A stretch of 54,631 bases of DNA, from positions 1 to 54,631 of the forward strand of contig JBFIHZ010000002.1 of assembly GCA_041601535.1 (NCBI GenBank), written 5' to 3'. Within the stretch, counting starts at the first letter, position 1; each line of letters opens with the position of its first letter. The DNA comes from JBFIHZ01 sp041601535 (lineage in GTDB: Bacteria > Pseudomonadota > Gammaproteobacteria > Xanthomonadales > SZUA-36). Positions 1 through 8,342 of this stretch are shown here, piece after piece. The position numbers and the translations under genes were made by a program. Under the pieces are notes generated by a model that was not told the origin of the DNA, made no database searches, and saw only the letters and a program-made list of their open reading frames with translations.

Positions 1-1
1 C

Positions 2-526
2 AGCTTTCTGTTACAACTGAACGATAGTGCCGGCGAACCTAACTCAGCGGAGCTGAAATGGTCCGGATGGCAGATCAAGCGCTATCTTGACGTGCTATGG
101 ATGCACCGGGAAGGCCGGCCCGATGACTGCCCCACCCGCCACTGGACACAATCTGCTTTATTGCTGGGAGACGACCACGGATCCATCGAGTGGCCGGGAT
201 TCCCAGTTGCATCGCAGGACCAGTGGACCACAGGCCCCAAGACCGCGGGCAGCACAATGTGCCTGCATGAGAATGGACCTGGCCGCAAGATGAAAGACCT
301 GTTCCGCCGGCACGCCATTCCACCGTGGCTGCGCACGGCCATTCCGGTGCTGCACTGCAACGGGCAAGCAATGGCTGTGGGTGACTGGTTGTTTCACCCC
401 GCATTCCGGCGGTTGCTGGCCGAACAGGACAGCGATTACACCTGGCGGCCCGCCCACCCCGTATTGCAAAAAATCCGTAGCGATAGCCACCGGCAAAACA
501 TTGACCCGCATGATGCGCTCGGTTAG
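2..526 (+). CDS. tilS: tRNA(Ile)-lysidine synthetase, 3' part (5' end outside window)
   Basis: TilS attaches lysine to C34 of the CAU-anticodon tRNA-Ile so that it reads AUA and is charged with isoleucine. Only the C-terminal ~174 codons are present. The frame is open from base 2, with no stop before the TAG at 524-526. The identifying part is the C-terminal TilS domain: a G-R-K-x-K-x-L-F segment followed by I-P-P-W-L-R and a run to the V-G-D-W-L stretch, as in full-length TilS proteins. The catalytic PP-loop (SGGxDS) domain lies upstream of the window and cannot be checked. xseB follows after 32 bp on the same strand. The assignment rests on this C-terminal domain alone. Confidence 0.85.
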   Translation, partial: SFLLQLNDSAGEPNSAELKWSGWQIKRYLDVLWMHREGRPDDCPTRHWTQSALLLGDDHGSIEWPGFPVASQDQWTTGPKTAGSTMCLHENGPGRKMKDLFRRHAIPPWLRTAIPVLHCNGQAMAVGDWLFHPAFRRLLAEQDSDYTWRPAHPVLQKIRSDSHRQNIDPHDALG

Positions 527-558
527 TGTCCGTGTCCTTGATCAAGCAGAGGTCTGCG

Positions 559-798
559 ATGAACGATAAGCCTGCAAAAACACCCGATTTTGAAAAGTCA
601 CTGAGTGAGCTTGAAAGCCTGGTTTCAAAACTGGAGTCCGGTGATCTCAGCCTGGATCAATCGCTGGATTGCTTCAAACGAGGGGTGGAGCTGACGCGTA
701 ATTGCCAGGCCATTCTGGATCAGGCGCAGCAAACCGTGGAGCTTCTGACCCAGACAGACCAGGCAGAAGATGCAGACGCCGTTGAACGCGACCACTGA
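559..798 (+). CDS. xseB: Exodeoxyribonuclease VII small subunit
   Basis: Small subunit of exonuclease VII, which degrades single-stranded DNA to oligonucleotides together with the XseA large subunit; xseA is not in this window. The product is 79 aa, the usual size. It shows the family signature of a short helical hairpin: F-E-K-S-L-x-E-L-E-x-L-V near residues 12-23, then L-E-S-G-D-L-S-L and an F-K-R-G-V-E-L helix. The ATG at 559 is chosen because an AGAGG motif lies just upstream and the N-terminus then matches the family; an in-frame GTG at 526 would add 11 atypical residues. The 3' end overlaps ispA by 29 bp, which suggests translational coupling. The xseB-ispA-dxs order is common in Proteobacteria. 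Confidence 0.93.
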   Translation: MNDKPAKTPDFEKSLSELESLVSKLESGDLSLDQSLDCFKRGVELTRNCQAILDQAQQTVELLTQTDQAEDADAVERDH

Positions 799-1675
799 CG
801 CTGCGGCACAGGTTGCCAACTGGCGCAGCCGGTTTGAAAAAGTGCTGGAAAAACGGTTACCTGCAGAAAACCATCCACCCCATCGCCTGCACCTTGCCAT
901 GCGCTACTCTGCGCTGGCCGGGGGCAAGCGCGTTCGGCCATTACTGGTGTATGCCGCCGGTAAGGCACTGAATCTGAAGGAAGACAGACTGGACGGCCTG
1001 GCCTGTGCCGTGGAATTGATTCACGCCTATTCGCTGATACACGATGACCTCCCGGCCATGGATGATGATGACCTGAGGCGCGGACGCCCCAGTTGTCACC
1101 GCGCGTTTGATGAGGCAACCGCCATACTGGCCGGAGATGCCTTGCAGGCGCTGGCTTTTGAAACCCTGGCCGAAGATACCAGCATGGCGCCACCAACAGC
1201 CGTTCAGTTGATTCACCTGTTAGCCCAGGCATGCGGCTCCACCGGCATGGCTGGCGGCCAGATGCTGGACCTGAGCGCCGAGGGAAACATGCTCGATATC
1301 ATGCAATTGGAGAAAACCCATGCCCTGAAAACCGGCGCGTTGATCCACATGGCGGTGGTTGCCCCCGGCTACATGGCAAACGCGGACGCGCAAACATTAG
1401 CGGCGCTGGGAGAATACGGCCAATGCGTCGGTCTGGGTTTTCAAATTTGCGATGACATACTGGATGTCACGGGTGACGTGTCGCTCACAGGTAAAAGCGC
1501 CCACACCGATGCACAACGCGACCTGCCGACGTTTCCCAGCCTGATCGGTATTGAAGCATCACAGCAACGGGCCGGAGAGTTACGTGACAGGGCATTGCAG
1601 GCAGCCAGCCAGTTGCAGGGCAATTCCGACAGCCTGGTATGGCTGGCCGAATACCTGACGCACCGCGACCATTAG
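770..1675 (+). CDS. ispA: Farnesyl diphosphate synthase (polyprenyl synthetase family)
   Basis: Condenses DMAPP with two IPP units to give farnesyl diphosphate, the precursor of undecaprenyl phosphate, quinone side chains and heme O/A. The 301-aa length is normal. Visible signatures are GGKRVRP (residues 51-57) for IPP binding, the first aspartate-rich motif HDDLPAMDDD (91-100) and the second aspartate-rich motif CDDILD (227-232). The ATG lies inside the end of xseB, with an AGGCAG ribosome site 6 nt upstream. dxs follows after 32 bp, so the first committed enzyme of the MEP pathway and a downstream prenyl synthase are probably co-transcribed. The farnesyl product also feeds heme O synthesis by CtaB, encoded at 41916. 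Confidence 0.95.
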   Translation: MQTPLNATTDAAAQVANWRSRFEKVLEKRLPAENHPPHRLHLAMRYSALAGGKRVRPLLVYAAGKALNLKEDRLDGLACAVELIHAYSLIHDDLPAMDDDDLRRGRPSCHRAFDEATAILAGDALQALAFETLAEDTSMAPPTAVQLIHLLAQACGSTGMAGGQMLDLSAEGNMLDIMQLEKTHALKTGALIHMAVVAPGYMANADAQTLAALGEYGQCVGLGFQICDDILDVTGDVSLTGKSAHTDAQRDLPTFPSLIGIEASQQRAGELRDRALQAASQLQGNSDSLVWLAEYLTHRDH

Positions 1676-1707
1676 CCTGAAAACCAATCCGAGGCTAAAA
1701 TACCCCC

Positions 1708-3621
1708 ATGAATCCCGAGCAATACCCTATTTTGCACCGCCTGAACTCGCCGGCCGAACTGCGTCAACTGGATGAAGAGCAGTTACCGCAGGCGGCAGCT
1801 GAGCTGCGGCGGTTCCTGATCGAGTCCGTTTCCACCAGCGGCGGTCATTTCGGCGCCGGCCTGGGCTGCGTTGAATTGACGGTGGCGCTGCATTATCTGT
1901 TCAATACGCCGGACGATCGTATCGTCTGGGACGTCGGTCACCAGGCTTACCCGCACAAAATTCTGTGTGGCCGGGCTGGATCGATACAAACCATCAAGAA
2001 GCTCCATGGTCTGGCGCCATTTCCCAAGCGGGCGGAAAGCGATTACGACCTGTTTGGCACCGGCCATTCCTCCACCTCCATCAGCGCGGCGCTGGGCATG
2101 GCGCTGGCCTCCAGGGCCAAGGGCGAAGCGCGTAAATGCGTGGCGGTGATCGGGGACGGCGCAATGACCGCAGGCATGGCTTACGAGGCCTTGAACCACG
2201 GTGGTGATCTTGACCCGGATTTGCTGGTGGTGCTTAACGAAAACCAGATGTCCATTTCACCCAATGTGGGCGCTTTGACCCGCATGCTGGGCAGGCTGAT
2301 GAGTGGACCAACTGTTACCGGCATCCGTGAACGCAGCAAAAAGCTGATGCACCGTGATTCCCGCACCTGGCGTTTTATGAGCCGCTGGGAGGAGCATCTC
2401 AAGGGCATGGTCATGCCCAGCACGCTGTTTGAAGAGCTGGGATTCAACTACCTTGGGCCCATCGACGGACACGATCTGCCCACCCTGATCCGCACCATCC
2501 GCACAGCGCGTGATATCGAAGGCCCCAACCTGCTGCATATCATCACAGCCAAAGGCAAAGGTTACGAGCCGGCTGAAAAGGATCCGGTCAAATACCATGC
2601 CGTCAGCCCGTTTGACCCGCTAAAAGGGGTGCAGAAAGCCGCAACCGAAGGCCCCAAAAGGCCAAGCTATACAGATGTCTTCGGACAATGGCTATGCGAC
2701 ATGGCGGAACGGGATCCTACCTTGATGGGTATCACCCCGGCCATGCGCGAAGGTTCCGGCATGGTAGAGTTTCACCGCCGTTTTCCGGAGCAGTATTTTG
2801 ACGTGGGCATAGCCGAGCAGCACAGTGTTACGCTGGCGGCCGGCATGGCCTGTGAAGGCGTTCACCCCGTGGTGGCCATTTACAGCACGTTTTTACAGCG
2901 TGCCTATGACCAGGTCATTCATGATGTGGCCCTGCAGAACCTGCCGGTGCTATTTGCCATAGACCGCGCCGGCCTGGTCGGGCCGGATGGGCCAACCCAT
3001 GCCGGCAGCTTTGATCTTTCGTACCTGCGCTGCATCCCCAACATGGTCATCATGGCTCCCGCCGATGAAAATGAATGCCGCCAGATGCTCTACACGGGCT
3101 ATTGTCACCAGGGCCCAGCCGCTGTTCGGTACCCGCGCGGTCGCGGCCCGGGCGTCATGCCAAAAACAGAGATGACCCGCTTGCCGATGGGAACGGCCCA
3201 GTCCGTGCTCGCTGGCAAGGGCGTAGCTATCCTGGCATTTGGCAGCATGGTGGCGCCCTGCCGCCTGATCGCCGAACGCATGCATGCCAGCCTGATCAAT
3301 ATGCGTTTTATCAAGCCTCTGGATGAAGCAACAACGCTGCAAGCCGCGCGTACTCACGATGTGGTGGTCACCGTCGAAGAAAATGCCATCGCAGGCGGAG
3401 CAGGCAGTGCAGTCAATGAATGCCTGGCAGCAGCCGGAGTGACGGTGCCGGTACTGAACATCGGCCTGGCAGACGGGTTTATAGAGCACGGTTCGCGCGA
3501 AGAATGCCTGCAGGCCGCCGGATTGGACCAAAGCGGTATTCAGCAGCAAATAAACGCCTACCTGCAACAGATTGGTATGGTGGCAGCAGTGACTGGCCCT
3601 TCCGCGCAGGCCAATGCGTGA
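1708..3621 (+). CDS. dxs: 1-deoxy-D-xylulose-5-phosphate synthase
   Basis: TPP-dependent enzyme joining pyruvate and glyceraldehyde 3-phosphate to make DXP, the entry step of the MEP isoprenoid pathway and a precursor of thiamine and pyridoxal. At 637 aa it is full length. Seen: the N-terminal transketolase-like domain with G-H-Q-A-Y-P-H-K near residues 77-84, the TPP motif GDGAMTAG (149-156), the pyrimidine-domain motif G-I-A-E-Q-H-S-V-T-L containing the catalytic glutamate, and D-G-P-T-H-A-G. It is the last gene of the tilS-xseB-ispA-dxs run and ends 20 bp from the convergent alkB-like gene, with no clear terminator between them. No strong Shine-Dalgarno sits close to the ATG; a GAGG lies about 14 nt upstream. 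Confidence 0.97.
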   Translation: MNPEQYPILHRLNSPAELRQLDEEQLPQAAAELRRFLIESVSTSGGHFGAGLGCVELTVALHYLFNTPDDRIVWDVGHQAYPHKILCGRAGSIQTIKKLHGLAPFPKRAESDYDLFGTGHSSTSISAALGMALASRAKGEARKCVAVIGDGAMTAGMAYEALNHGGDLDPDLLVVLNENQMSISPNVGALTRMLGRLMSGPTVTGIRERSKKLMHRDSRTWRFMSRWEEHLKGMVMPSTLFEELGFNYLGPIDGHDLPTLIRTIRTARDIEGPNLLHIITAKGKGYEPAEKDPVKYHAVSPFDPLKGVQKAATEGPKRPSYTDVFGQWLCDMAERDPTLMGITPAMREGSGMVEFHRRFPEQYFDVGIAEQHSVTLAAGMACEGVHPVVAIYSTFLQRAYDQVIHDVALQNLPVLFAIDRAGLVGPDGPTHAGSFDLSYLRCIPNMVIMAPADENECRQMLYTGYCHQGPAAVRYPRGRGPGVMPKTEMTRLPMGTAQSVLAGKGVAILAFGSMVAPCRLIAERMHASLINMRFIKPLDEATTLQAARTHDVVVTVEENAIAGGAGSAVNECLAAAGVTVPVLNIGLADGFIEHGSREECLQAAGLDQSGIQQQINAYLQQIGMVAAVTGPSAQANA

Positions 3622-3641
3622 TTTGAATTCATTTCCCGCAC

Positions 3642-4289
3642 TCAGTCACTTGGTGAATGCCTTGCAACCGCTGCGGGAAGAACGTATCTGAATGTCAGAT
3701 TGATTCTGAGGCCAACCTGGCGGGTGGTTTTTGGCACCGCATGTTGGCATCGACGCTGTAAATCACCCCGCATCACCAGCAAACTGCCATGTTGCAGCGT
3801 CAGCCGCCGGCTTTTACCCCGTTTTCCCTCGCGTAACAGAAAATTCCGTTCCTCCCCGAGACTGATCGAAGCGATCAGCGGATGCTGGCCCAGCTCCGGT
3901 TCGTTATCCGCATGCCATCCCATGCTGTCAGCACCGCTTCGATAGGCATTCGCCAGCACGGAATTAAAGCGGTGCCCAAGGTCGGTTTGCAACCTGTCGC
4001 GCAGCACTCGCAGGTCACGGTGCCATGGTAAAGGCTGCAACTGCAAGCCGCTGTATCGATACTGAGCCTCGGCATCGCCATACCAGCAGGTTAACCTCGG
4101 TTGCAACACGGAACGGCCATACAGCGTGATGGCTTCCTGCTTCCAGGCCAGTTCAGCATGCAGCGTTTGCAGGAGATGATGCGCGTAGTCGCTGGACAAA
4201 TAATCCGGCAGGTAATCGAGCTCGCGCAAGCCGCCCAGCTGTAGCGACTGTTGCGCAACAGGGACCGGCCCGAGGTCGGACTGACCCAC
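3642..4289 (-). CDS. AlkB-like alpha-ketoglutarate-dependent dioxygenase (ALKBH2/3 type)
   Basis: Predicted Fe(II)/2-oxoglutarate dioxygenase that oxidatively removes alkyl lesions such as 1-methyladenine and 3-methylcytosine from nucleic acid. The 215-aa protein has the iron ligands H126 and D128 in W-H-A-D-N-E, the distal histidine H183 in C-Q-H-A-V-P-K, and the 2-oxoglutarate-binding arginine in R-I-N-L-T-F-R (195-201). The G-x-D-S-M-G-W-H pattern resembles the ALKBH2/ALKBH3 branch more than E. coli AlkB. The start is a GTG only 3 nt after the stop of the DUF2238 gene, with no obvious ribosome site, so translation is probably coupled to that gene. Substrate (DNA, RNA or both) cannot be read from the sequence. 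Confidence 0.88.
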   Translation of the reverse strand: MGQSDLGPVPVAQQSLQLGGLRELDYLPDYLSSDYAHHLLQTLHAELAWKQEAITLYGRSVLQPRLTCWYGDAEAQYRYSGLQLQPLPWHRDLRVLRDRLQTDLGHRFNSVLANAYRSGADSMGWHADNEPELGQHPLIASISLGEERNFLLREGKRGKSRRLTLQHGSLLVMRGDLQRRCQHAVPKTTRQVGLRINLTFRYVLPAAVARHSPSD

Positions 4290-4292
4290 GAT

Positions 4293-4892
4293 TCAGTGTG
4301 GCATTGCCCGCAACTGCCGGTCATGCCAGGCCGACAGCAACAGCAACGCGGATATCGCACCGAGCAATGCCATAAACATATCGGATTGCGTATCCCAGAC
4401 ATAGCCCTGGGTGCCCAAAAAGGACTCGGCAGCTTCCTGGCTCAACAGGGCCACCCACCATTCAATCAGTTCGTACAGCGCGCTGATCGCCAGGCAGATG
4501 CTGACGATGATAAAACCCAGCCATGTTTTACCGCGAACCACCTGATTCCTGATGAGAATTTCACGGGCCACCATGGCCGGAATGAACCCCTGGGCCAGGT
4601 GGCCCAACTTGTCATAATTATTCCGTTCACCACCGGTCAGGTCCCGCAACCAGTCACCCAACGGCACCTCGGCATAGGTGTAATGCCCACCGACCATCAG
4701 CACGATGGCGTGAATGAGAATGAGCGCATAGACCATGGGAGTCAACGGAAAACGCTTACGCGTGGCCAGCAACAGGGCCAAAGCCGCTAATGCGGGCGAT
4801 ACTTCCAGCCACCAGATAGGATAGTCATGCGGTTGCCAGGCAGACCACGCCAGAACGGCGAAAAACACACCCAGCCACAGAACTGGTTTCAT
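4293..4892 (-). CDS. DUF2238 (YjdF-type) inner-membrane protein
   Basis: Integral membrane protein of 199 aa in the DUF2238/YjdF family; no biochemical function is established. The sequence is a succession of hydrophobic segments: an N-terminal helix, a second starting near L-A-A-L-A-L-L-L, others around M-V-Y-A-L-I-L-I and L-G-F-I-I-V-S-I, and a C-terminal one at A-L-L-G-A-I-S-A-L-L-L-L. Two polar patches are typical of the family: Y-D-K-L-G-H-L-A-Q-G-F with histidine and aspartate, and Y-E-L-I-E-W-W followed by G-x-x-x-D-x-Q-x-D-M. These acidic and histidine residues at membrane edges look conserved. It lies 3 nt upstream of the alkB-like gene, probably in the same transcript; any shared role is unknown. 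Confidence 0.85.
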   Translation of the reverse strand: MKPVLWLGVFFAVLAWSAWQPHDYPIWWLEVSPALAALALLLATRKRFPLTPMVYALILIHAIVLMVGGHYTYAEVPLGDWLRDLTGGERNNYDKLGHLAQGFIPAMVAREILIRNQVVRGKTWLGFIIVSICLAISALYELIEWWVALLSQEAAESFLGTQGYVWDTQSDMFMALLGAISALLLLSAWHDRQLRAMPH

Positions 4893-4962
4893 TGCGCTTC
4901 AGTTCTCCTCTGGAACTGGCTTAGTTCGCATGAGGGCCGATAGCAGCCGCCGGCGGGTGATT

Positions 4963-5415
4963 TCATTCTGTGTCCTGGATTCTCACGGCCAACACGTCAC
5001 AATTCGAGCCATGCAGAACGGAATTTGCCGTCGCACCCAGCAACAATTGCACGCCTTTTTGCCCGTGCGTGCCCAACACTACCAGTTCCACTGCCAGCTC
5101 TTGCGTAAAACGGTGAATCTCCCGGGCCGGGCTGCCAGTCAAAAAATGCCGGTTTTCCCTGGCAATGCCGTACTGTTCACCGAGTGCATCCAGCTTGTTT
5201 TTCAGCTCGTTTTTCAGGTTCTCTTCCACTTCGTTCATGCCAACGAACACCGGCCCGTAAGGGACTACCCCCATATAGACCGAGTCCATGGGTTCCTGCA
5301 CATACACCAGATGGATGACCGTCTGGCCGGAGGCAACGTCCAGCGCACGCTGGATAATGATTCCGGATTCACTGCTCAAATCAACGGCAACCGCTATGCT
5401 CTTGTAACCCGACAT
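4963..5415 (-). CDS. Universal stress protein (UspA family)
   Basis: Single-domain universal stress protein of 150 aa, a cytoplasmic protein usually induced by starvation or stress. It begins with Y-K-S-I-A-V-A-V-D-L and carries the ATP-binding motif near the C-terminus, G-T-H-G-Q-K-G followed by L-L-G-A-T-A-N-S-V (residues 115-133), so it probably belongs to the nucleotide-binding class. The middle holds a long charged helix (E-E-N-L-K-N-E-L-K-N-K-L). It is separated by 131 bp from the RidA-like gene upstream and 70 bp from the DUF2238 gene downstream, so it may be a separate transcription unit. The precise stress it responds to cannot be inferred. Confidence 0.92.
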   Translation of the reverse strand: MSGYKSIAVAVDLSSESGIIIQRALDVASGQTVIHLVYVQEPMDSVYMGVVPYGPVFVGMNEVEENLKNELKNKLDALGEQYGIARENRHFLTGSPAREIHRFTQELAVELVVLGTHGQKGVQLLLGATANSVLHGSNCDVLAVRIQDTE

Positions 5416-5546
5416 GCCACTCTCCGATTGTCAAACAACAGATGGCCTCATTTTAACTGACCAACAGGAATTTTGTATGACCCGCGTCAACCCAACCCGG
5501 AGGCAACATGCCGGCATCTGCGCTGCCGCAACGTGGCTGTTTCTTC

Positions 5547-6008
5547 TCAGGAATCCAGCGCCGCGATACATTCAATTTCCGTGCGCGCATCCAGTGCCAG
5601 GCCGCTTACACCCAGGGCGCTTCTTGCCGGCGGGTTTTCACTGAAGTAGCCGACATACACTTCATTCATCGCCGCCCATTCGCCGATATCTGCCAGGAAA
5701 ACCGTACACTTGATCACCTGACGCATTGACGAACCATGCCGTTCCAGCGTGGCCTTGATATTTTCCAGCGTTTGACGTGTCTCCGCCTGAATGCCTCCCT
5801 CTGCCAGTTGCCTGGTTCCGGGAACGATTCCCAGCTGCCCGGAAAGGTAAAGCAACCCATTCACCCTGACGGCTTCGGAAAACGGCATGGTTCGGCCCTC
5901 GTAGGCCGGATTACTGAGGTATTCCGGCCCAGCCGCATGCACTGTCCCGCTGACAGTCATTGCCATCAGGGCAAACACGCCCACCGTCACCGCATTTATT
6001 TTGTTCAT
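5547..6008 (-). CDS. RidA/YjgF/YER057c/UK114-family protein with Sec signal peptide
   Basis: RidA-family proteins deaminate reactive enamine/imine intermediates. This 153-aa copy differs from cytosolic RidA in carrying an N-terminal signal peptide: a K-I-N n-region, a hydrophobic core, and a likely V-H-A|A cleavage near residue 25, so export to the periplasm is predicted. The mature part has the family fold signature, P-F-S-E-A-V-R-V-N-G, L-S-G-Q-L-G, and a C-terminal P-A-R-S with I-E-C-I-A; the P-A-R-S arginine is the residue used for deamination in RidA, so activity is plausible. It follows the GMC oxidoreductase by 26 bp and has a GAGGAAA ribosome site. The context suggests it cleans up or processes a product of that dehydrogenase, which is inference. 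Confidence 0.88.
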   Translation of the reverse strand: MNKINAVTVGVFALMAMTVSGTVHAAGPEYLSNPAYEGRTMPFSEAVRVNGLLYLSGQLGIVPGTRQLAEGGIQAETRQTLENIKATLERHGSSMRQVIKCTVFLADIGEWAAMNEVYVGYFSENPPARSALGVSGLALDARTEIECIAALDS

Positions 6009-6034
6009 GGATTTTTCCTCGCTATCAATCGATT

Positions 6035-7702
6035 TCAGATTTCATTGCGCCGGGCAAAACCAGCAATGTGTTCAGCGGCCCGGAACGCCAGCGCCTGGAT
6101 GGTCATGGTGGGTTGCCCGCGGCCCGATGTCACCAGGCTGCTGCCGTCACAAATAAACAGGTTCGGCACCTCGTGGCTGCGGTGATAGCGGTCCACCACC
6201 GATGCAGACGGGTCATTGCCCATGCGGCAGGTGCCAAGCAAATGCACCGCTATCGAAGTGGCAGCAATCGGATCCCGCCAGGTCCGCACCGCGCCAGCCG
6301 CCTGCATGATCTCTTCGCCCCGGTCCTGCAAAAATGCTGCCATGGAAAGGTCATCGGGATGGTCCTGGTAGGTGATTCTCAAGGCAGGCCGGCCCATGTC
6401 ATCTTTCAGTTCCGGATCAAGCGTCACATTATTGCTGGCCAGCGGCAGGGATGTGGTACTGCCCAGGACTGCGGTACGGTGGGTAAAGGTATGTTCCAGG
6501 TAACGCTTGTAGTCAGCGCCCCAGCCCGGCATATCCGGAGGCATGCCCTGCAGTGCATTCATCAACGGCGTGGCATTAAGGTAGGGCCGCGCATCTATGC
6601 CACCACCGCCATAAAAGCCGCGCTTTTCATCGGATTCGTAAAAATCATGCACGATGCGCGTGCATTGCACGCTTTTGTAATCATTCAGGGGGTGATCGAA
6701 TTCGGCGTACATGGCCGCGTGCCCATTAGCCATCAAGTACTGGCCAACCCGGCCGGAACCATTGGCCAGACCATCGGGGAATCGTGAAGATTCCGACAAA
6801 AACAGCAGGCGCGGCGTTTCCGCCCCATTGGCCGCCAGGATGACGGCTTTGGCTTTTTGTGCATGTTCGACACCGTCGGCATCCCGGTAGACCACCTGGT
6901 TCACCCTGCCCTGCTTGTTGGTATCGATTCGAAATACCGTGCTGAGCGGACGGATTTCGCAGTGTCCACTGGCCAGTGCCAGCGGAATCATGGCCGCAAG
7001 GGTTGATGACTTGGCGTTCATTTCGCAGCCGAAGCCCATGCAGAATCCACAGTGCACACAGGGCGGACGGCCATTGAACGGCTGTGACAGAATGGCCAGT
7101 GGCGCGACCTGGGGATGCAAGCCCAGTGCCAGCGCCCCTTTTTCCAGCAATACACCGGATGATTTTATTGGCAACGGAGGCAATGGATACGGTCGTGAAC
7201 GAGGCGGGTCGAAAGGCCCGGGAGCTCCGGAAACCCCCAGTTGCCACTCCACCTTGGTGTAATAGGGTTCCAGCTCCTCATAGCTGACCGGCCAGTCGCT
7301 GAGCGCCGTCCCTGCCACGGCGCCGCGCATGCTCACTTCCTTGAAATCCACTGGCCGGAAACGCCAGTAATTGCCTGAGAAGTGCACGGTACTGCCACCC
7401 ACACCACGGGCGTACAGGGCTGGCGGCGCGCCACGCACGACTTGCGCCGTTTCTGTTTCAAGATGACGGAATGTCTGGGGGTCACGCCACACCGGGTGAT
7501 TGGACAGTTCGCCGTTAAAAAACACCGAAAGTTCATCGTGTGTGAAATCGCTGGCGCTGCGATGCAAGCCCTGCTCCAGCACGACCACATCAAACCCCGC
7601 AACTGACAATTCCTTGGCCAGAACGCCGCCCGATGCACCCGAGCCGATAATGACAAAGTCGACTTCATCCCGGGTGTCAAAAACTACGGCAGCGGCAGTC
7701 AT
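6035..7702 (-). CDS. GMC-family FAD-dependent oxidoreductase (dehydrogenase catalytic subunit)
   Basis: Flavoprotein of 555 aa that probably oxidises an alcohol, sugar or sugar acid. Seen: the FAD-binding Rossmann motif G-S-G-A-S-G-G (residues 20-26), E43 in V-V-V-L-E-Q for ribose binding, G-V-G-G-S-T near 100-105, and a C-terminal GMC block H-L-L-G-T-C-R-M-G. A cysteine cluster C215-x2-C218-x2-C221-x4-C226 resembles the iron-sulfur region of bacterial membrane-bound FAD glucose/fructose dehydrogenases. It has no signal peptide; it starts in a 4-bp overlap with the TAT-bearing small-subunit gene, the arrangement used when the large subunit is exported by hitch-hiking. No cytochrome c subunit gene is adjacent. 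Near the C-terminus the usual N-P-x-x-T reads Q-P-T-M-T. Substrate unknown. Confidence 0.9.
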   Translation of the reverse strand: MTAAAVVFDTRDEVDFVIIGSGASGGVLAKELSVAGFDVVVLEQGLHRSASDFTHDELSVFFNGELSNHPVWRDPQTFRHLETETAQVVRGAPPALYARGVGGSTVHFSGNYWRFRPVDFKEVSMRGAVAGTALSDWPVSYEELEPYYTKVEWQLGVSGAPGPFDPPRSRPYPLPPLPIKSSGVLLEKGALALGLHPQVAPLAILSQPFNGRPPCVHCGFCMGFGCEMNAKSSTLAAMIPLALASGHCEIRPLSTVFRIDTNKQGRVNQVVYRDADGVEHAQKAKAVILAANGAETPRLLFLSESSRFPDGLANGSGRVGQYLMANGHAAMYAEFDHPLNDYKSVQCTRIVHDFYESDEKRGFYGGGGIDARPYLNATPLMNALQGMPPDMPGWGADYKRYLEHTFTHRTAVLGSTTSLPLASNNVTLDPELKDDMGRPALRITYQDHPDDLSMAAFLQDRGEEIMQAAGAVRTWRDPIAATSIAVHLLGTCRMGNDPSASVVDRYHRSHEVPNLFICDGSSLVTSGRGQPTMTIQALAFRAAEHIAGFARRNEI

Positions 7703-8274
7703 GACGGCTCGCCCTGTTGTGCCGGCGTATCGTAAAAGCCGAAAGGCGGCTGCCAGCCGTGCACAGGCTGGAAGCCAATCAGTTGCCAGCCGAGCTGATC
7801 ACGATTTCCACCATAACCCGGCATGGAAAACGCTCCGGCAACGGTCAGAAACTGCAACATGGAAAAGGCCGCGTGCTGTTCATGTTGCTTCAGTAGCCGC
7901 GTCTGCTCGGCAAACCCGAGTTGCGCCAGGCGCTGGCCGTCCGGCAGTTGATCATTGAGTGTTTGCACAAAACTTCTGACCGGCTCACCCCAGGGTTTAC
8001 GGAAACCTCCCAAGGCTTCATCAATAAACCAGATTACACCCAGTTCTTGCGCTCCAGGCGTTTCTGTCTGTGGCAAAATCTGTTCGGCAACCGCGGCAAG
8101 GTCCGCGGCCTCTGGCCGGGTGAGATTGGAAAATGTGGCCTGCTGATCGCGTTTTTCGCCAGCCTGCAGTGCCGTGCTGTATACCAGCGGCATGACCGAG
8201 GCCAGCCAGGTGCTGCCGACGATACCTCCGGAGGTGCCCAGAAACTGCCTGCGTCCGAACTGCTTTGTGCCCAT
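7699..8274 (-). CDS. Gluconate 2-dehydrogenase subunit 3 family protein (TAT signal)
   Basis: Small (gamma) subunit of a membrane-associated flavoprotein dehydrogenase, 191 aa. The start at 8274 is preferred over upstream in-frame codons because a GGAGGAG sequence lies just before it and the N-terminus then opens with a twin-arginine signal, F-G-R-R-Q-F-L-G-T, followed by a hydrophobic stretch. The mature region contains the family segment A-D-L-A-A-V-A-E-Q-I-L-P with a following acidic/proline stretch, and a C-terminal M-P-G-Y-G-G-N-R-D motif and tryptophan/proline-rich tail. In characterised relatives this subunit carries the folded flavoprotein through the TAT translocon. Its stop overlaps the start of the GMC gene by 4 bp. 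Confidence 0.88.
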   Translation of the reverse strand: MGTKQFGRRQFLGTSGGIVGSTWLASVMPLVYSTALQAGEKRDQQATFSNLTRPEAADLAAVAEQILPQTETPGAQELGVIWFIDEALGGFRKPWGEPVRSFVQTLNDQLPDGQRLAQLGFAEQTRLLKQHEQHAAFSMLQFLTVAGAFSMPGYGGNRDQLGWQLIGFQPVHGWQPPFGFYDTPAQQGEPS

Positions 8275-8342
8275 CAGCGCTCCTCCATCCACATTGTGCA
8301 GCCAGTTTAACCTGCTGTGACCGCGGTTGTTATGGTCCCATC

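Noticed and set aside
527..558. GTGTCCGTGTCC similarity to the nrdJ spacer repeat
   Set aside because: Short and without the palindromic partner; probably chance.
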